Source: Azospirillum oryzae (GTDB lineage Bacteria > Pseudomonadota > Alphaproteobacteria > Azospirillales > Azospirillaceae). Taken from it: a stretch of 64,000 bases of DNA. Of the stretch, positions 54,972 to 64,000 are shown piece after piece. The translations under genes were made by a program, and so were the position numbers. Under the pieces are notes generated by a model. It did not search any database and had not been told where the DNA came from. It was given only the letters and a program-made list of their open reading frames with translations. Where the stretch lies: positions 1 through 64,000 of the forward strand of contig NZ_VTTM01000006.1 of the NCBI RefSeq assembly GCF_008364795.1, written 5' to 3'. How positions within the stretch are numbered: position 1 is the stretch's first letter; the number at the start of each line of letters is the position of its first letter.

Positions 54972-55382
54972 TCAGCGTTCCGCCGGATTGAGCAGCACCC
55001 AGAGCTTGGCGATCTTTCCGTCGACCACTTCAGCCACATCGCTCCCCGTGACGGCAACCGGACCATTTGCCGGACCGGCCTTCCATGTCAGCACCCCGAG
55101 GCCGTGATGCCCCACGGCGTCGCCCTCCGGTTGGAAACGAAACGCAGGCCCGAACTGCTCCAGGAGAGTGCCCGCGACCTCCGAGATGGCCGCACGCCCT
55201 CTTACGATATTGGTCGGTTCGTACATGATCGGCTCAGCCACGAAGAGTTCCGCAATGGCTTTCGCGCGCTTCCCGGCATCACGTTCATTGAAGACACGCT
55301 CCAGATTCGAGCGCAGAAGGTGACTGTAGTCCGGTTCTTCGGACAAATGCATGTTGTGATCCGCATTGGACATGTTGTTCAT
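54972..55382 (-). CDS. NTF2/SnoaL-like protein
   Basis: 136 residues. The cone-shaped alpha+beta fold of NTF2-like proteins is suggested by LLRSNLERVFNERDAGKRAK, AIAELFVAEPIMYEPTNIVR, GRAAISEVAGTLLEQFGPAF and the last strand GKIAKLWVLLNP. Such proteins can be isomerases, dehydratases or binding proteins; no active-site set is certain. GGAGAGG abuts the first ATG, and a second ATG three codons later may be the real start. It sits downstream of the RND operon in the same direction. Confidence 0.72.
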   Translation of the reverse strand: MNNMSNADHNMHLSEEPDYSHLLRSNLERVFNERDAGKRAKAIAELFVAEPIMYEPTNIVRGRAAISEVAGTLLEQFGPAFRFQPEGDAVGHHGLGVLTWKAGPANGPVAVTGSDVAEVVDGKIAKLWVLLNPAER

Positions 55383-55465
55383 CCTCTCCTGCGCGGCATG
55401 GCAGCCACCATGACGCCGTTGTAAATTTCACCAGATTTGGCGTGGAAGGCGGCCACCAGGGCATC

Positions 55466-55499
55466 GGCGCCGCGGGGCCTCCCTAAGCCCTGCGGCGCC
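55466..55499 (-). terminator. Strong hairpin after the second RND operon
   Basis: Arms GGCGCCGCGGGGC (55466-55478) and GCCCTGCGGCGCC (55487-55499) pair over 13 positions with one G-U type mismatch and an 8-base loop, 11 bases beyond the pump stop codon. No T-run follows, so it may be a processing or Rho-assisted stop. Confidence 0.5.
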
Positions 55500-55510
55500 C
55501 TGATACGCTG

Positions 55511-58500
55511 TCATTCTCCAGGCTGATGCCGCGTTTGCAGACCGACTTCTTCCGCTGCGACGGGATGCTGGTTGACCGCCAGCGGTCCACTGAAGAGACG
55601 GCGGACGACCGTGTAGAACACCGGCGTGAAGATTAGGCCGAAGATGGTCACGCCCAACATCCCCATGAACACCGCCGTGCCCAGGGTCTGTCGCATCTCC
55701 GATCCGGCCCCCTGCGCGATCATCAGCGGCACGACGCCGAGAATGAAGGCGAGAGAGGTCATCAGGATCGGACGAAGGCGTGTGCGTGCCGCCTCCACCG
55801 CCGCCTCGAAACGGTTCTTTCCCTCGAAAAGTTCGTTCTGGCGGGCGAATTCGACGATGAGGATGGCGTTCTTGGCGGCAAGACCGACCAGGACGACGAA
55901 GCCGACCTGGGCCAGGATGTCGACGGCCATGCCGCGGATCATCAAGCCGGTCACCGCCGCCAACAGGCACATGGGGACGATCAGGATGACCGACAGCGGC
56001 ATGGTCCAGCTCTCATACTGGGCCGCAAGCACCAGAAAGACGAACAGCACCGACAACCCGAAGACCATCAAACCGCTGTTTCCAGCAGCTTTTTCCTGAT
56101 AGGCCAATTCCGTCCACTCGAAACCGAAGCCGTCCGGCAGCACCTCGGCAGCCGCCTTCTCCATGGCGGCCAGGGCGTAGCCGGTGGAGAAGCCGGGCAG
56201 TGTGTTGCCCTGCAGTTCCGCTGCCGGATAGAGGTTGTAGCGGGCGGCGCGGTAGGGGCCGGTGATGTCGGTCAGTGCAGCCACCGCACCAATCGGAACC
56301 ATCTCGCCGCGCTCATTGCGCGTCTTCAGGTTGGCGAGGTCGTGCGGGTCCTGGCGGAATCGGCCGTCGGCCTGCGCGGTGACCCGGTAGGTGCGGCCCA
56401 GCAGGTTGAATTCGTTCACAAAGGCCGAACCGACATAGATCTGCAGCGCCTCGAACACCTGATCGGCGGTCACCCCCAGCATCTCCGCCCTCTGGCGGTC
56501 GATATCGGCGTAGATCTTGGGGGTCTTGGTGTTGAACAGCGTGAACACGCCGACCAGCCCCGGGATTTTGTTGGCCGCGGCGGACAGCTCCGTCACCGCC
56601 GCATCGAGTGCCGGCAGGCCGCGACCCCGCTTGTCCTCCACCATCATCTTGAAGCCGCCGGCATTGCCGATGCCACGAACCGGCGGTGGCGGGATGGTGA
56701 TGATGAAGGCGTCCTCGATGGAGGCCAGCCGCTGCCTCAGATCGGCCAGGACCGCGTCGGCGGAATGGCCGTCCCTGATGCGATCCTCGAAGGGGGCGAG
56801 GGTCACGAAGATCGCCCCGGCGTTCGGCGCGTTGGTGAAGGTGGCGCCATCGAAGCCGGCGAAGGGAACGGCATGGATGACACCGGGCGCCTTCAGCAGC
56901 ACGTCCACCGACTTGCGCACCACCTCGTCGGTTCGGGCGAGCGAAGACCCCGGCGGCAACTGCACCACGGTGATCAGGTAACCCTGGTCCTGGTTGGGAA
57001 TGAAGCCGGTCGGTGCCCGGTTGAACTGCCAGCCGGTCACGCCGAGCAGCAGCAGATAGACCGGCAGGACGATGAAGGGCAGCCGCACCAGCCGCCGCGT
57101 CAGCCCGGCATAGCCGTTGGACAGCCGCTCGAACCCGGCGTTGAAACCGCGGAAGAAGGCGGCGATCGGCCGCATCGGCAGCGACGGCTTGGGCGGGTTC
57201 TCCTGGTGGGGCTTGAACAGCAGGGCGCAGAGCGCCGGGCTGAGTGTCAACGACACAAGGCAGGAGATCACCGTGGCGCTCGCAATGGTCACCGCGAACT
57301 GCCGGAAGAACTGGCCGGAAATGCCGCTGACCAGGGCGGCGGGAACGAACACGGCGGTCAGGACCAGGGCGATGGCGATCAGCGCCCCGCCAACCTCGTT
57401 CATCGTCTCGTGCGCGGCATCCTTGGGCTTCATGCCGCGGCGGATGAAGCGCTCCACATTCTCCACCACGACGATGGCGTCATCGACCACGATGCCGATC
57501 GCCAGCACCAGACCGAACAGCGACAGCGTATTCAACGAATAGCCCAGCCCCGCCAGCACCGCGAAAGTGCCGACCAGCGACACCGGAATGGCCAGAATGG
57601 GAACGATCGAGGCGCGCCAGGATTGGAGGAACAGGATGACGACGACGACGACCAACACGACGGCCTCGTAGATCGTCTTGTAAACCTCCTCGACCGACTG
57701 GGCGATGAACTCCGTGGGGTTGTAGACGACATCGTAGCGCATGCCGGCGGGGAAGCTCTTGGAGAGATCCTCCATCGTCGTCAGGATGCGGTTGGCCGTC
57801 TCCAGAGCGTTGGAGCCGGGCCGTTGAAAGACCACCAGCGGCACCGCGGACTGGCGATCAAGGTAGGCGTTCAAATTGTAGTCCTGGGCGCCAAGCTCGA
57901 TGCGGGCCACATCGCGCAGGCGGGTGACGGCGGTGCCGTCGGTCTTCACGATGATGTTGCCGAAGTCGCGCGCATCGGTGAGGCGGCCCAGCGTCTCGAC
58001 ATTCAGCTGGAACGCGCCGGGGGTCGGAACCGGCGGCTGGTTGATGACACCGCCCGACACCTGGACGTTCTGCGCCTGGATGGCGCGGACGACGTCTCCC
58101 GCGGTGAGCCCGCGTGCCGCCACCTTGTCGGGGTCGAGCCAGACGCGCATGGCATAATCGCGGGCACCGAACACCTGTACGTCGCCGACGCCGTCCAGGC
58201 GTGCCAGCACGTCCTTGATCTGCAACAGCGCGTAATTCGACATGTAGAGCTGGTCGCGCTCCCCGCCCGGCGAATTCAGGTGGATCACCATCAGCATGTC
58301 GGGCGAGTTCTTGCGCACGGTCACGCCGATGCGCCGCACCTCTTCCGGTAACCTTGGCTCGGCGACGGAAAGACGATTCTGCACGAGCACCTGGGCGGTG
58401 TCGAGATCGGTGCCGAGCTTGAAGGTGATGGTCAATTGCAGACGGCCGTCGCTGGTCGCCTGCGAGGTCATGTAGAGCATGTTCTCGACGCCGTTGATCT

Positions 58501-58708
58501 CCTGCTCCATCGGAGCGGAAACGGTGTCGGCAACCACCTGCGCCGAGGCGCCGGGATATGTCGTGTTCACCACGATGGTCGGCGGTGCGATCTCGGGATA
58601 CTGCGCGACGGGCAGGGTCAGGTAGGCGAAGACGCCGACGAGCGTGATGACGATGGACAGGACGGCCGCGAAGATCGGCCGGTTGATGAAGAAGTGCGAG
58701 ATGTTCAT
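55511..58708 (-). CDS. RND multidrug efflux pump (HAE1; MexF/OqxB-like)
   Basis: 1065 residues with the full AcrB plan: TM1 (FFINRPIFAAVLSIVITLVG), porter domains, TM4 aspartates in GLVLAIGIVVDDAIVVVENV, and the second half with VFGLSVLFVFLVLAAQYESW and GLAAKNAILIVEFARQ. The N-terminus MNISHFFINRP and the loop INQPPVPTPGAFQLNV place it nearer MexF/OqxB than AcrB. It exports drugs or aromatic compounds by proton antiport. The adaptor gene lies 12 bases upstream; no outer-membrane factor gene follows, so it must borrow a TolC-type channel. Confidence 0.88.
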   Translation of the reverse strand: MNISHFFINRPIFAAVLSIVITLVGVFAYLTLPVAQYPEIAPPTIVVNTTYPGASAQVVADTVSAPMEQEINGVENMLYMTSQATSDGRLQLTITFKLGTDLDTAQVLVQNRLSVAEPRLPEEVRRIGVTVRKNSPDMLMVIHLNSPGGERDQLYMSNYALLQIKDVLARLDGVGDVQVFGARDYAMRVWLDPDKVAARGLTAGDVVRAIQAQNVQVSGGVINQPPVPTPGAFQLNVETLGRLTDARDFGNIIVKTDGTAVTRLRDVARIELGAQDYNLNAYLDRQSAVPLVVFQRPGSNALETANRILTTMEDLSKSFPAGMRYDVVYNPTEFIAQSVEEVYKTIYEAVVLVVVVVILFLQSWRASIVPILAIPVSLVGTFAVLAGLGYSLNTLSLFGLVLAIGIVVDDAIVVVENVERFIRRGMKPKDAAHETMNEVGGALIAIALVLTAVFVPAALVSGISGQFFRQFAVTIASATVISCLVSLTLSPALCALLFKPHQENPPKPSLPMRPIAAFFRGFNAGFERLSNGYAGLTRRLVRLPFIVLPVYLLLLGVTGWQFNRAPTGFIPNQDQGYLITVVQLPPGSSLARTDEVVRKSVDVLLKAPGVIHAVPFAGFDGATFTNAPNAGAIFVTLAPFEDRIRDGHSADAVLADLRQRLASIEDAFIITIPPPPVRGIGNAGGFKMMVEDKRGRGLPALDAAVTELSAAANKIPGLVGVFTLFNTKTPKIYADIDRQRAEMLGVTADQVFEALQIYVGSAFVNEFNLLGRTYRVTAQADGRFRQDPHDLANLKTRNERGEMVPIGAVAALTDITGPYRAARYNLYPAAELQGNTLPGFSTGYALAAMEKAAAEVLPDGFGFEWTELAYQEKAAGNSGLMVFGLSVLFVFLVLAAQYESWTMPLSVILIVPMCLLAAVTGLMIRGMAVDILAQVGFVVLVGLAAKNAILIVEFARQNELFEGKNRFEAAVEAARTRLRPILMTSLAFILGVVPLMIAQGAGSEMRQTLGTAVFMGMLGVTIFGLIFTPVFYTVVRRLFSGPLAVNQHPVAAEEVGLQTRHQPGE

Positions 58709-58720
58709 GACGGTCGCCCC

Positions 58721-59962
58721 TCACCCGGCCGGCTGTTTCGGCGGTTCGATTTTTGGAGGCTCGATCGATCCTTCCTGCGGCGTCACCTTGGCGCCGGGGC
58801 GGGCACGGACCAGACCGTTGATGATCACCCGGTCGGTGTCCGCCAGTCCGGATCGAACGATGCGCAGACCGTTTTCCATCGGGCCGAGCCGCACCGGCTT
58901 GGGCACCACAGTGCCGTCGTCGGATACCGTCAGCACGATCTTGTTGGCCTGGTCGCTGACCACCGCCTGATCCGGGATCAGGGTCGCGGTGTAGCGGTCG
59001 GACCCCGGCAGGCGCAGCCGCCCGAACTGACCGGGCGTCAGGACATTGTTAGGGTTGCGGAAGACGGCGCGCGCCCGGATGGTGCCGGACCCGGCATTCA
59101 CCTGATTGTCAACGAAATCGAGCGTGCCTTTCAGCGTCCAATCACGCTCATCGAACAGGCGGGCCTCGACCTCGATGCCGCCGTCGCGCTGCGAGCGCAG
59201 GGTACCTTTCTGGGCGGCACGGACATAGGCGAGGAAGTCGGCCTCGCTCATGTCGAAGGTGAAGTAGATCGGGTCGAGGGAAACGATGGTGGTCAGCAGT
59301 GTCGCCGCACCGCCCTCACCGCCGGCGATCAGATTGCCCACGCTGACCTCGCGGCGGCTGATGCGACCGGCAAGCGGCGCCAGGATACGCGTGAAGCTGA
59401 GATTCAGTTCGGCGGTGCGGATGGCGGCCTTCGCCACTTCGACCCCTGCAGCATCGACGCGGACCTGCTGCTGTCGCTCATCAAAGACGCTGACAGCGAC
59501 ATTATCGCTGCGCCGCAATTCGGCCGCACGGCCCAACTGACGGGTCGACAGGTCCAGCTTGGCTTCGGCCTGCTGCAATTCGGCCTTTACTGAGGCGAGC
59601 GTCGCCTCGAAGGGGCGTGGATCGATGACGAACAGCAGGTCGCCGGCCTTGACCATCTGGCCGTCCCGGAAGTTGACGCTGTCGAGATAGCCACTCACTC
59701 GAGCGCGGATTGCCACCGAATCCACGGCCTGGAACTGGCCGGTGAATTCATCCCACTCGACGATGTCCTTGCGCAGCGGCCGGCTGACCGTCACCGGCGG
59801 TGCGCCAGCCCCGGCCGCCTGGGCAAGGGCCAGGCTCGGCCCCCAGGCATGTGCACCGGCCAGCCACAGGCAGGCAACCGCAATGATGGTCAGAAGAAGT
59901 CTGCCGATCCCGGCCGCCCGCAGCCTTACCAGGGCGGCATCGGCAGCCATTGCTGCAATCAT
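58721..59962 (-). CDS. RND periplasmic adaptor (MexE/OqxA-like)
   Basis: 413 residues from the ATG at 59962 (GGGGGAG before it). The membrane anchor/signal is at residues 18-50 (GIGRLLLTIIAVACLWLAGA), then lipoyl-like halves (SVAIRARVSGYLDSVNFRDG; LAPLAGRISRREVSVGNLIA), a coiled hairpin (about 110-165) and a C-terminal proline/lysine tail. The frame is open far upstream (to 60193) because it reads through the stub of an alpha/beta hydrolase gene; a fused longer product is possible but would carry a cytoplasmic leader before the signal. Confidence 0.83.
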   Translation of the reverse strand: MIAAMAADAALVRLRAAGIGRLLLTIIAVACLWLAGAHAWGPSLALAQAAGAGAPPVTVSRPLRKDIVEWDEFTGQFQAVDSVAIRARVSGYLDSVNFRDGQMVKAGDLLFVIDPRPFEATLASVKAELQQAEAKLDLSTRQLGRAAELRRSDNVAVSVFDERQQQVRVDAAGVEVAKAAIRTAELNLSFTRILAPLAGRISRREVSVGNLIAGGEGGAATLLTTIVSLDPIYFTFDMSEADFLAYVRAAQKGTLRSQRDGGIEVEARLFDERDWTLKGTLDFVDNQVNAGSGTIRARAVFRNPNNVLTPGQFGRLRLPGSDRYTATLIPDQAVVSDQANKIVLTVSDDGTVVPKPVRLGPMENGLRIVRSGLADTDRVIINGLVRARPGAKVTPQEGSIEPPKIEPPKQPAG

Positions 59963-60020
59963 GGCGCTCCCCCGTCCATCGGGAGGCTGATCCTGAGGTC
60001 GTAATGACAGTGATTTGCCG

Positions 60021-60106
60021 CGAGAGAAAAGAATTGGACGGCCCTTGCCCCAACCACGGTCCGCAATCTTTGTCCCATCCTTGGTGGTGATGACGTTCAT
60101 CATCAT
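60021..60106 (-). pseudogene. N-terminal stub of an alpha/beta hydrolase gene
   Basis: From three tandem ATGs at 60106 (GGAAAGGA upstream) the frame reads NVITTKDGTKIADRGWGKGR then PILFSRG, the well-known start of chloroperoxidase-type alpha/beta hydrolases (TTKDGTxIxYxDWGxGxPxxFSHG). Similarity stops after about 29 residues, before the nucleophile elbow. The stub keeps what is probably its own promoter and ribosome site and is in frame with the RND adaptor downstream, so the pump operon now seems to use its promoter. Confidence 0.65.
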
Positions 60107-60278
60107 GAATCCTTTCCAGTTGGACGTGCTCTGTTTGCTGGTACCGTCCCTCCCTCGAGGAACCAGGCACGCAAGAACTGCAATTTGTTCCATAACGGCA
60201 CTACTGAAACGAATCTAGATGATCTGTCCGGCTATATGTTGAAAGCGTATTTTGTGTGCGGTGGGAAACACGCCAGAC

Positions 60279-60650
60279 ATGCATAAACGAATATTTGTTC
60301 AGGTCATGCCAGACATAGATGAACCGCTTAATGAGCATGTGTGCATGGCGGTTGAAATGATGAACGCTGACATCGCGCATAACTTTAAGATTAAGGATTT
60401 GTCATCGTCCATCGGAATCTCGCGTTCCCATCTTACGTCTTTGTTCAATGCGGCGTTCGGATTACCCCCATACCAGTGGCTTCTGCAAAGGAGGCTCGAC
60501 GCTGCGCGGACGCAATTAATGGAGGGGCCTCGCAGCATCACCGATATTGCGCTTTCCTGCGGATTTAATTCCTCCCAGCACTTTGCAACCGCCTTCCGTA
60601 CCCGCTTTGGGCTGTCTCCCTCGGCATATCGACGAAAATGGGGCCGCACC
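60279..60650 (+). pseudogene. AraC-type DNA-binding domain without proper ends
   Basis: The frame contains a full AraC/XylS helix-turn-helix pair: LNEHVCMAVEMMNADIAHNF, FKIKDLSSSIGISRSHLTSL, then PRSITDIALSCGFNSSQHFA and FRTRFGLSPSAYRRKWG. No effector domain precedes it. Instead of stopping after the domain, the frame stays open to 61682, running antisense through the SDR gene; that tail looks non-genuine. It is either a DNA-binding-only regulator with a lost stop or the 3' half of a broken gene. Divergent from the pump operon, it may once have controlled it. Confidence 0.55.
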
Positions 60651-60911
60651 TCCGACGAAAGCGGCGTGACGGGTTTGTCGCAGGAGCGCCGCAGGTGTGG
60701 CAGGTGTCATGCGCGATGGCGCTCCGCGATGTGGGATTTTATCGGCTGTCTGACTGGTGAGCAGGGCCGTCGCGAAACCCTGCACTTGCCAGTTCATAGC
60801 CGGACCTTGGATTGGCCGCGTTCAAAAAAAGACCGATGCACGGATGCCGGTGCACAATTTCACGTCCAATCGGACAAGATCCCTCGCCTTGGGGCTGGCG
60901 AACGGCTTGGG

Positions 60912-61664
60912 TCACAGAGACAGGCCACCATCGACGGTCAGCGATGCGCCGGTGATGTAGCCGGCCTCCGGACCGACGAGGAAGGCAACCGCCGCGGCGA
61001 CCTCCTCCGGCTCGCCATAGCGGCCGAGCGCCGACATGCCTTTCAACAGGTCCGCAACAGCCCCTTCCTTGGGGGCCATGTCGGTGTTGATGGGACCGGG
61101 CTGGACAACGTTCACGGTGATCCGGCGGGCGCCCAGGTCACGCGCCCAGCCACGGCTGTAGGCGGCGACAGCCGCCTTGGAGGCGACATAGTCCGCGATC
61201 CCGGGAAAGGCTGCGCGATGGCTGGCGCCGGCCGTGCCGATGGACACGATGCGGCCGCCGTCGCTGAGCAGCGGAATGGCCGTCCGGACGGCACTGACCA
61301 CAGCCTTCACGTTGATGTCCAGCTGGCGGTCGAAGGCCACCGGGTCCGCCGCGGGATCGCCGGCGACCCCTGTTATGAAAACACCGGCCGAGTTGACCAG
61401 GATGTCGAGCCGGTTAAAGGCATTGTGCGCAGCCTTCACCAGGGCTTCGACCTCCGGGCCGATTGCCTGATCGGCCTTGATTGCGACGGCCCGCCGGCCC
61501 AGAGCCTCGAGGTCCTCGACCATCTGCCCGGCCTGCTCCTTCGACGAGCCGTAGCTGAAAACGATGTCCGCGCCTTCGCTGGCGAGCCGGCGGACGATGG
61601 CGGCGCCAATGCCCCGCGACCCACCGGTAACGAGGGCGACCTTGCCCAGAAGGGTCTGTGTCAT
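60912..61664 (-). CDS. Short-chain dehydrogenase/reductase
   Basis: 250 residues with a standard classical SDR: TGGSRGIG, FSYGSSKEQA after beta-2 (Ser/Lys, NADPH-like), NSAG, the serine in IVSIGTAGAS and YVASK. The C-terminal YITGASLTVDGGLSL is typical. It resembles the YkvO/CsgA-like oxidoreductases often induced by TetR/AraC or LysR regulators. Starts at the second ATG (61664), 6 bases after GGAG. It lies 38 bases downstream of the other SDR gene in the same direction. Confidence 0.82.
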   Translation of the reverse strand: MTQTLLGKVALVTGGSRGIGAAIVRRLASEGADIVFSYGSSKEQAGQMVEDLEALGRRAVAIKADQAIGPEVEALVKAAHNAFNRLDILVNSAGVFITGVAGDPAADPVAFDRQLDINVKAVVSAVRTAIPLLSDGGRIVSIGTAGASHRAAFPGIADYVASKAAVAAYSRGWARDLGARRITVNVVQPGPINTDMAPKEGAVADLLKGMSALGRYGEPEEVAAAVAFLVGPEAGYITGASLTVDGGLSL

Positions 61665-61702
61665 GATCATCTCCGTGTGTAAGCCGTCCCGTTGTGGGCG
61701 GG

Positions 61703-62464
61703 TCAGACGAGGCGCGCGCCGCCGTCGATGTGCAGCGTCTCGCCATTCATGAAGCCGTTGCTCATCAGGAAGACCACCGCCGCTCCGGCTTCTTCCGGCG
61801 TTCCAAGGCGGTGAAGTGGCAGTTTCTCCTTCAGGCCCGCGACATAGGCGTCGCGCCCGTCCCCCAGGGTCCGTTGCAGAAGCGGGGTGTCGGTGGTGCC
61901 GGGAGACAGCGTATTCACGCGGCGCGGCGCCAGTTCGAGCGCCAGCCCGCGGGCGAATGCCTCCATGGCAGCCGACGCCGCAGCCAGGATGGCGGTGCCG
62001 TAGGCGTTCGGGCGGTCGGCGAGCATACCGGAAATGAGGGTGATGGAGGCGTCCGACGCGAGACGGTCACCGAGCGCCCGGATCGTCGTCACCGCAGCCC
62101 AGATGCGTTCTTCGAACGCCCGGCGCAGGTAAGCGACGTCGGCATCCATGACCTTGCCGGCGACGAAGGTGCCGGCCAGCAGCACGAGATGGTCGACGTG
62201 GGGAATGTCGGCCAATGCCGCTTCGATGGCCTGACCGTTCGTCACGTCCGCGGCACGCCAGCCGTCGAACCCATGCTCGGTCGCCGCCTGGGCAGCGCGG
62301 TCCCGGTTGATACCGACGACGATCACCTTGGCGCCGGCAGCCTTCGCCTGGATTGCGGTGGACAGGCCGATGCCGGAGGTCCCACCGAGGACGACGACAG
62401 TGCGATCGCGAAGAGCCGCAAGGCCGAACGGCAGGGATTGGGCGGTGGAAGACATCTGAGACAT
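61703..62464 (-). CDS. Atypical SDR-family protein
   Basis: 253 residues. The Rossmann motif LGGTSGIG and a C-terminal [14 protein letters not shown] are present, but the catalytic Tyr-x3-Lys is changed: where YxxxK is expected the sequence reads [17 protein letters not shown], so no lysine follows the tyrosine by four. It may bind NAD(P) without dehydrogenase activity or use another mechanism. It is divergent from a LysR gene cut by an IS3 copy, which may have left this operon unregulated. Confidence 0.78.
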   Translation of the reverse strand: MSQMSSTAQSLPFGLAALRDRTVVVLGGTSGIGLSTAIQAKAAGAKVIVVGINRDRAAQAATEHGFDGWRAADVTNGQAIEAALADIPHVDHLVLLAGTFVAGKVMDADVAYLRRAFEERIWAAVTTIRALGDRLASDASITLISGMLADRPNAYGTAILAAASAAMEAFARGLALELAPRRVNTLSPGTTDTPLLQRTLGDGRDAYVAGLKEKLPLHRLGTPEEAGAAVVFLMSNGFMNGETLHIDGGARLV

Positions 62465-62569
62465 GGTGTGCTCCGGTGTGGCGAGCGCCCCAGCGGCGCT
62501 GTTGACAGAACCCTAGACCAAGGAGTTTCTATTGATAATCAGGTGCAGTTTCGTTTTACTCATGCCATA

Positions 62570-63000
62570 ATGGAACATATCGGTTTGGAGAGGCTGACCG
62601 GCCTCATTGCCTTCGCCCGCGTCGCGTCGCTGGGCAGCTACACGGCCGCAGCCCGTACGCTGTCGGTGTCGCCGTCGGCCATCAGCAAAAGCGTGCAGCG
62701 GCTGGAGCAGCAGCTGGGGCTGTCGCTGTTCACCCGCACCACGCGGTCCCTGTCCCTGACGGCCGAAGAGCGGGACTTGCATGAGCGTGCGTTGCGCCTG
62801 CTGCAGTATGCCGAGGAAATCGAGCAGGCCGCGATGGCAGCCCGTGCCGAACCGGCAGGCACGTTGAGAATCACGGCTCCCCTGCCGATCGGCGTGCACA
62901 TCCTGGCACCTGCGTTGCCGCGCTTTCAGGCGCGCCATCCCAATCTGACGATCGACCTGCGGCTCGGGGACCAAGTCTTCGACATCATTGAGACGGGAAT
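62570..63000 (+). pseudogene. LysR-family regulator, interrupted by IS3
   Basis: The first 143 or so residues of a LysR protein: the helix-turn-helix at 5-65 ([40 protein letters not shown]), then the start of the effector domain ([40 protein letters not shown]). Similarity ends at DIIETGI exactly where the IS3 left end begins (63001). The remainder must lie beyond the window. It is divergent from the two SDR genes. Confidence 0.85.
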
Positions 63001-63053
63001 TGAACCGCCCCAGGTTTGCTGGAGGCCCCGTTTCCTGAGAGACTGGGGTCAAC

Positions 63054-64000
<947 letters not shown>

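Noticed and set aside
56342-58351. 669-codon plus-strand frame opposite the second RND pump
   Set aside because: Same kind of antisense shadow; no domain and no ribosome site.

Overview
The window looks like part of a secondary replicon (megaplasmid or chromid) of a GC-rich alphaproteobacterium; Azospirillum or a close Rhodospirillales relative is my best guess. This rests on codon use, gene content and the replication module in the middle: a RepA-type initiator (41627-42853, minus), nine 15-bp iterons upstream of it (42983-43549), parA and parB (45213-47160) and three identical 18-bp palindromes after parB that look like parS. No rRNA, tRNA or CRISPR array was seen. Bases 1-78 hold no feature I can support.

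Layout. (1) 79-7602: a taurine module. A MocR-type regulator (TauR-like) diverges from tauABC, a TauE-type sulfonate/sulfite exporter, a short-chain dehydrogenase and taurine:pyruvate aminotransferase. Together they suggest taurine uptake, nitrogen removal to alanine, reduction of sulfoacetaldehyde to isethionate and export. (2) 7826-8668: a ParB-like gene with no parA. (3) 8719-16517: a ureohydrolase with a polyamine-type ABC transporter, a LysR regulator and a gamma-glutamyltransferase, followed by regulator and transporter debris. (4) 17004-20735: a 1243-residue mosaic protein (TolB-like, RTX and ELW-SDGT repeats). (5) 20850-22468: an 83-bp palindromic element, a 5'-truncated IS3, the tail of a glutathione S-transferase and a scrap of a second dctM. 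(6) 22654-32339: a minus-strand operon for a phosphorylated sugar acid (RuBisCO-like protein, DUF1537 kinase, TRAP transporter, a dedicated pyruvate kinase, an SDR) with a divergent LysR gene. (7) 32569-40575: two TetR genes, MATE, SDR and an RND pump. The promoter of one TetR gene and the RND/SDR promoter share a 38-base element. (8) 40618-41586: an IS6-type element. (9) 41627-49447: replication and partition, small plasmid genes and a DsbA-family protein. (10) 49867-54960: a frameshifted IS110 transposase, an AraC-GyrI regulator, an RhlE helicase, and remnants of an IS5-type transposase and a tyrosine recombinase. (11) 54972-62464: an NTF2-like protein, a MexEF/Oqx-type RND pump placed behind the stub of an alpha/beta hydrolase gene, an AraC fragment and two SDRs. 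(12) 62570-64000: a LysR gene cut by a second IS3 copy that runs off the window.

Intact catabolic or efflux operons, each beside its own regulator, alternate with zones of broken genes and insertion sequences. The broken zones lie mostly next to the IS copies, as expected for an accessory replicon. All functions are read from motifs and gene order; no database search was possible.
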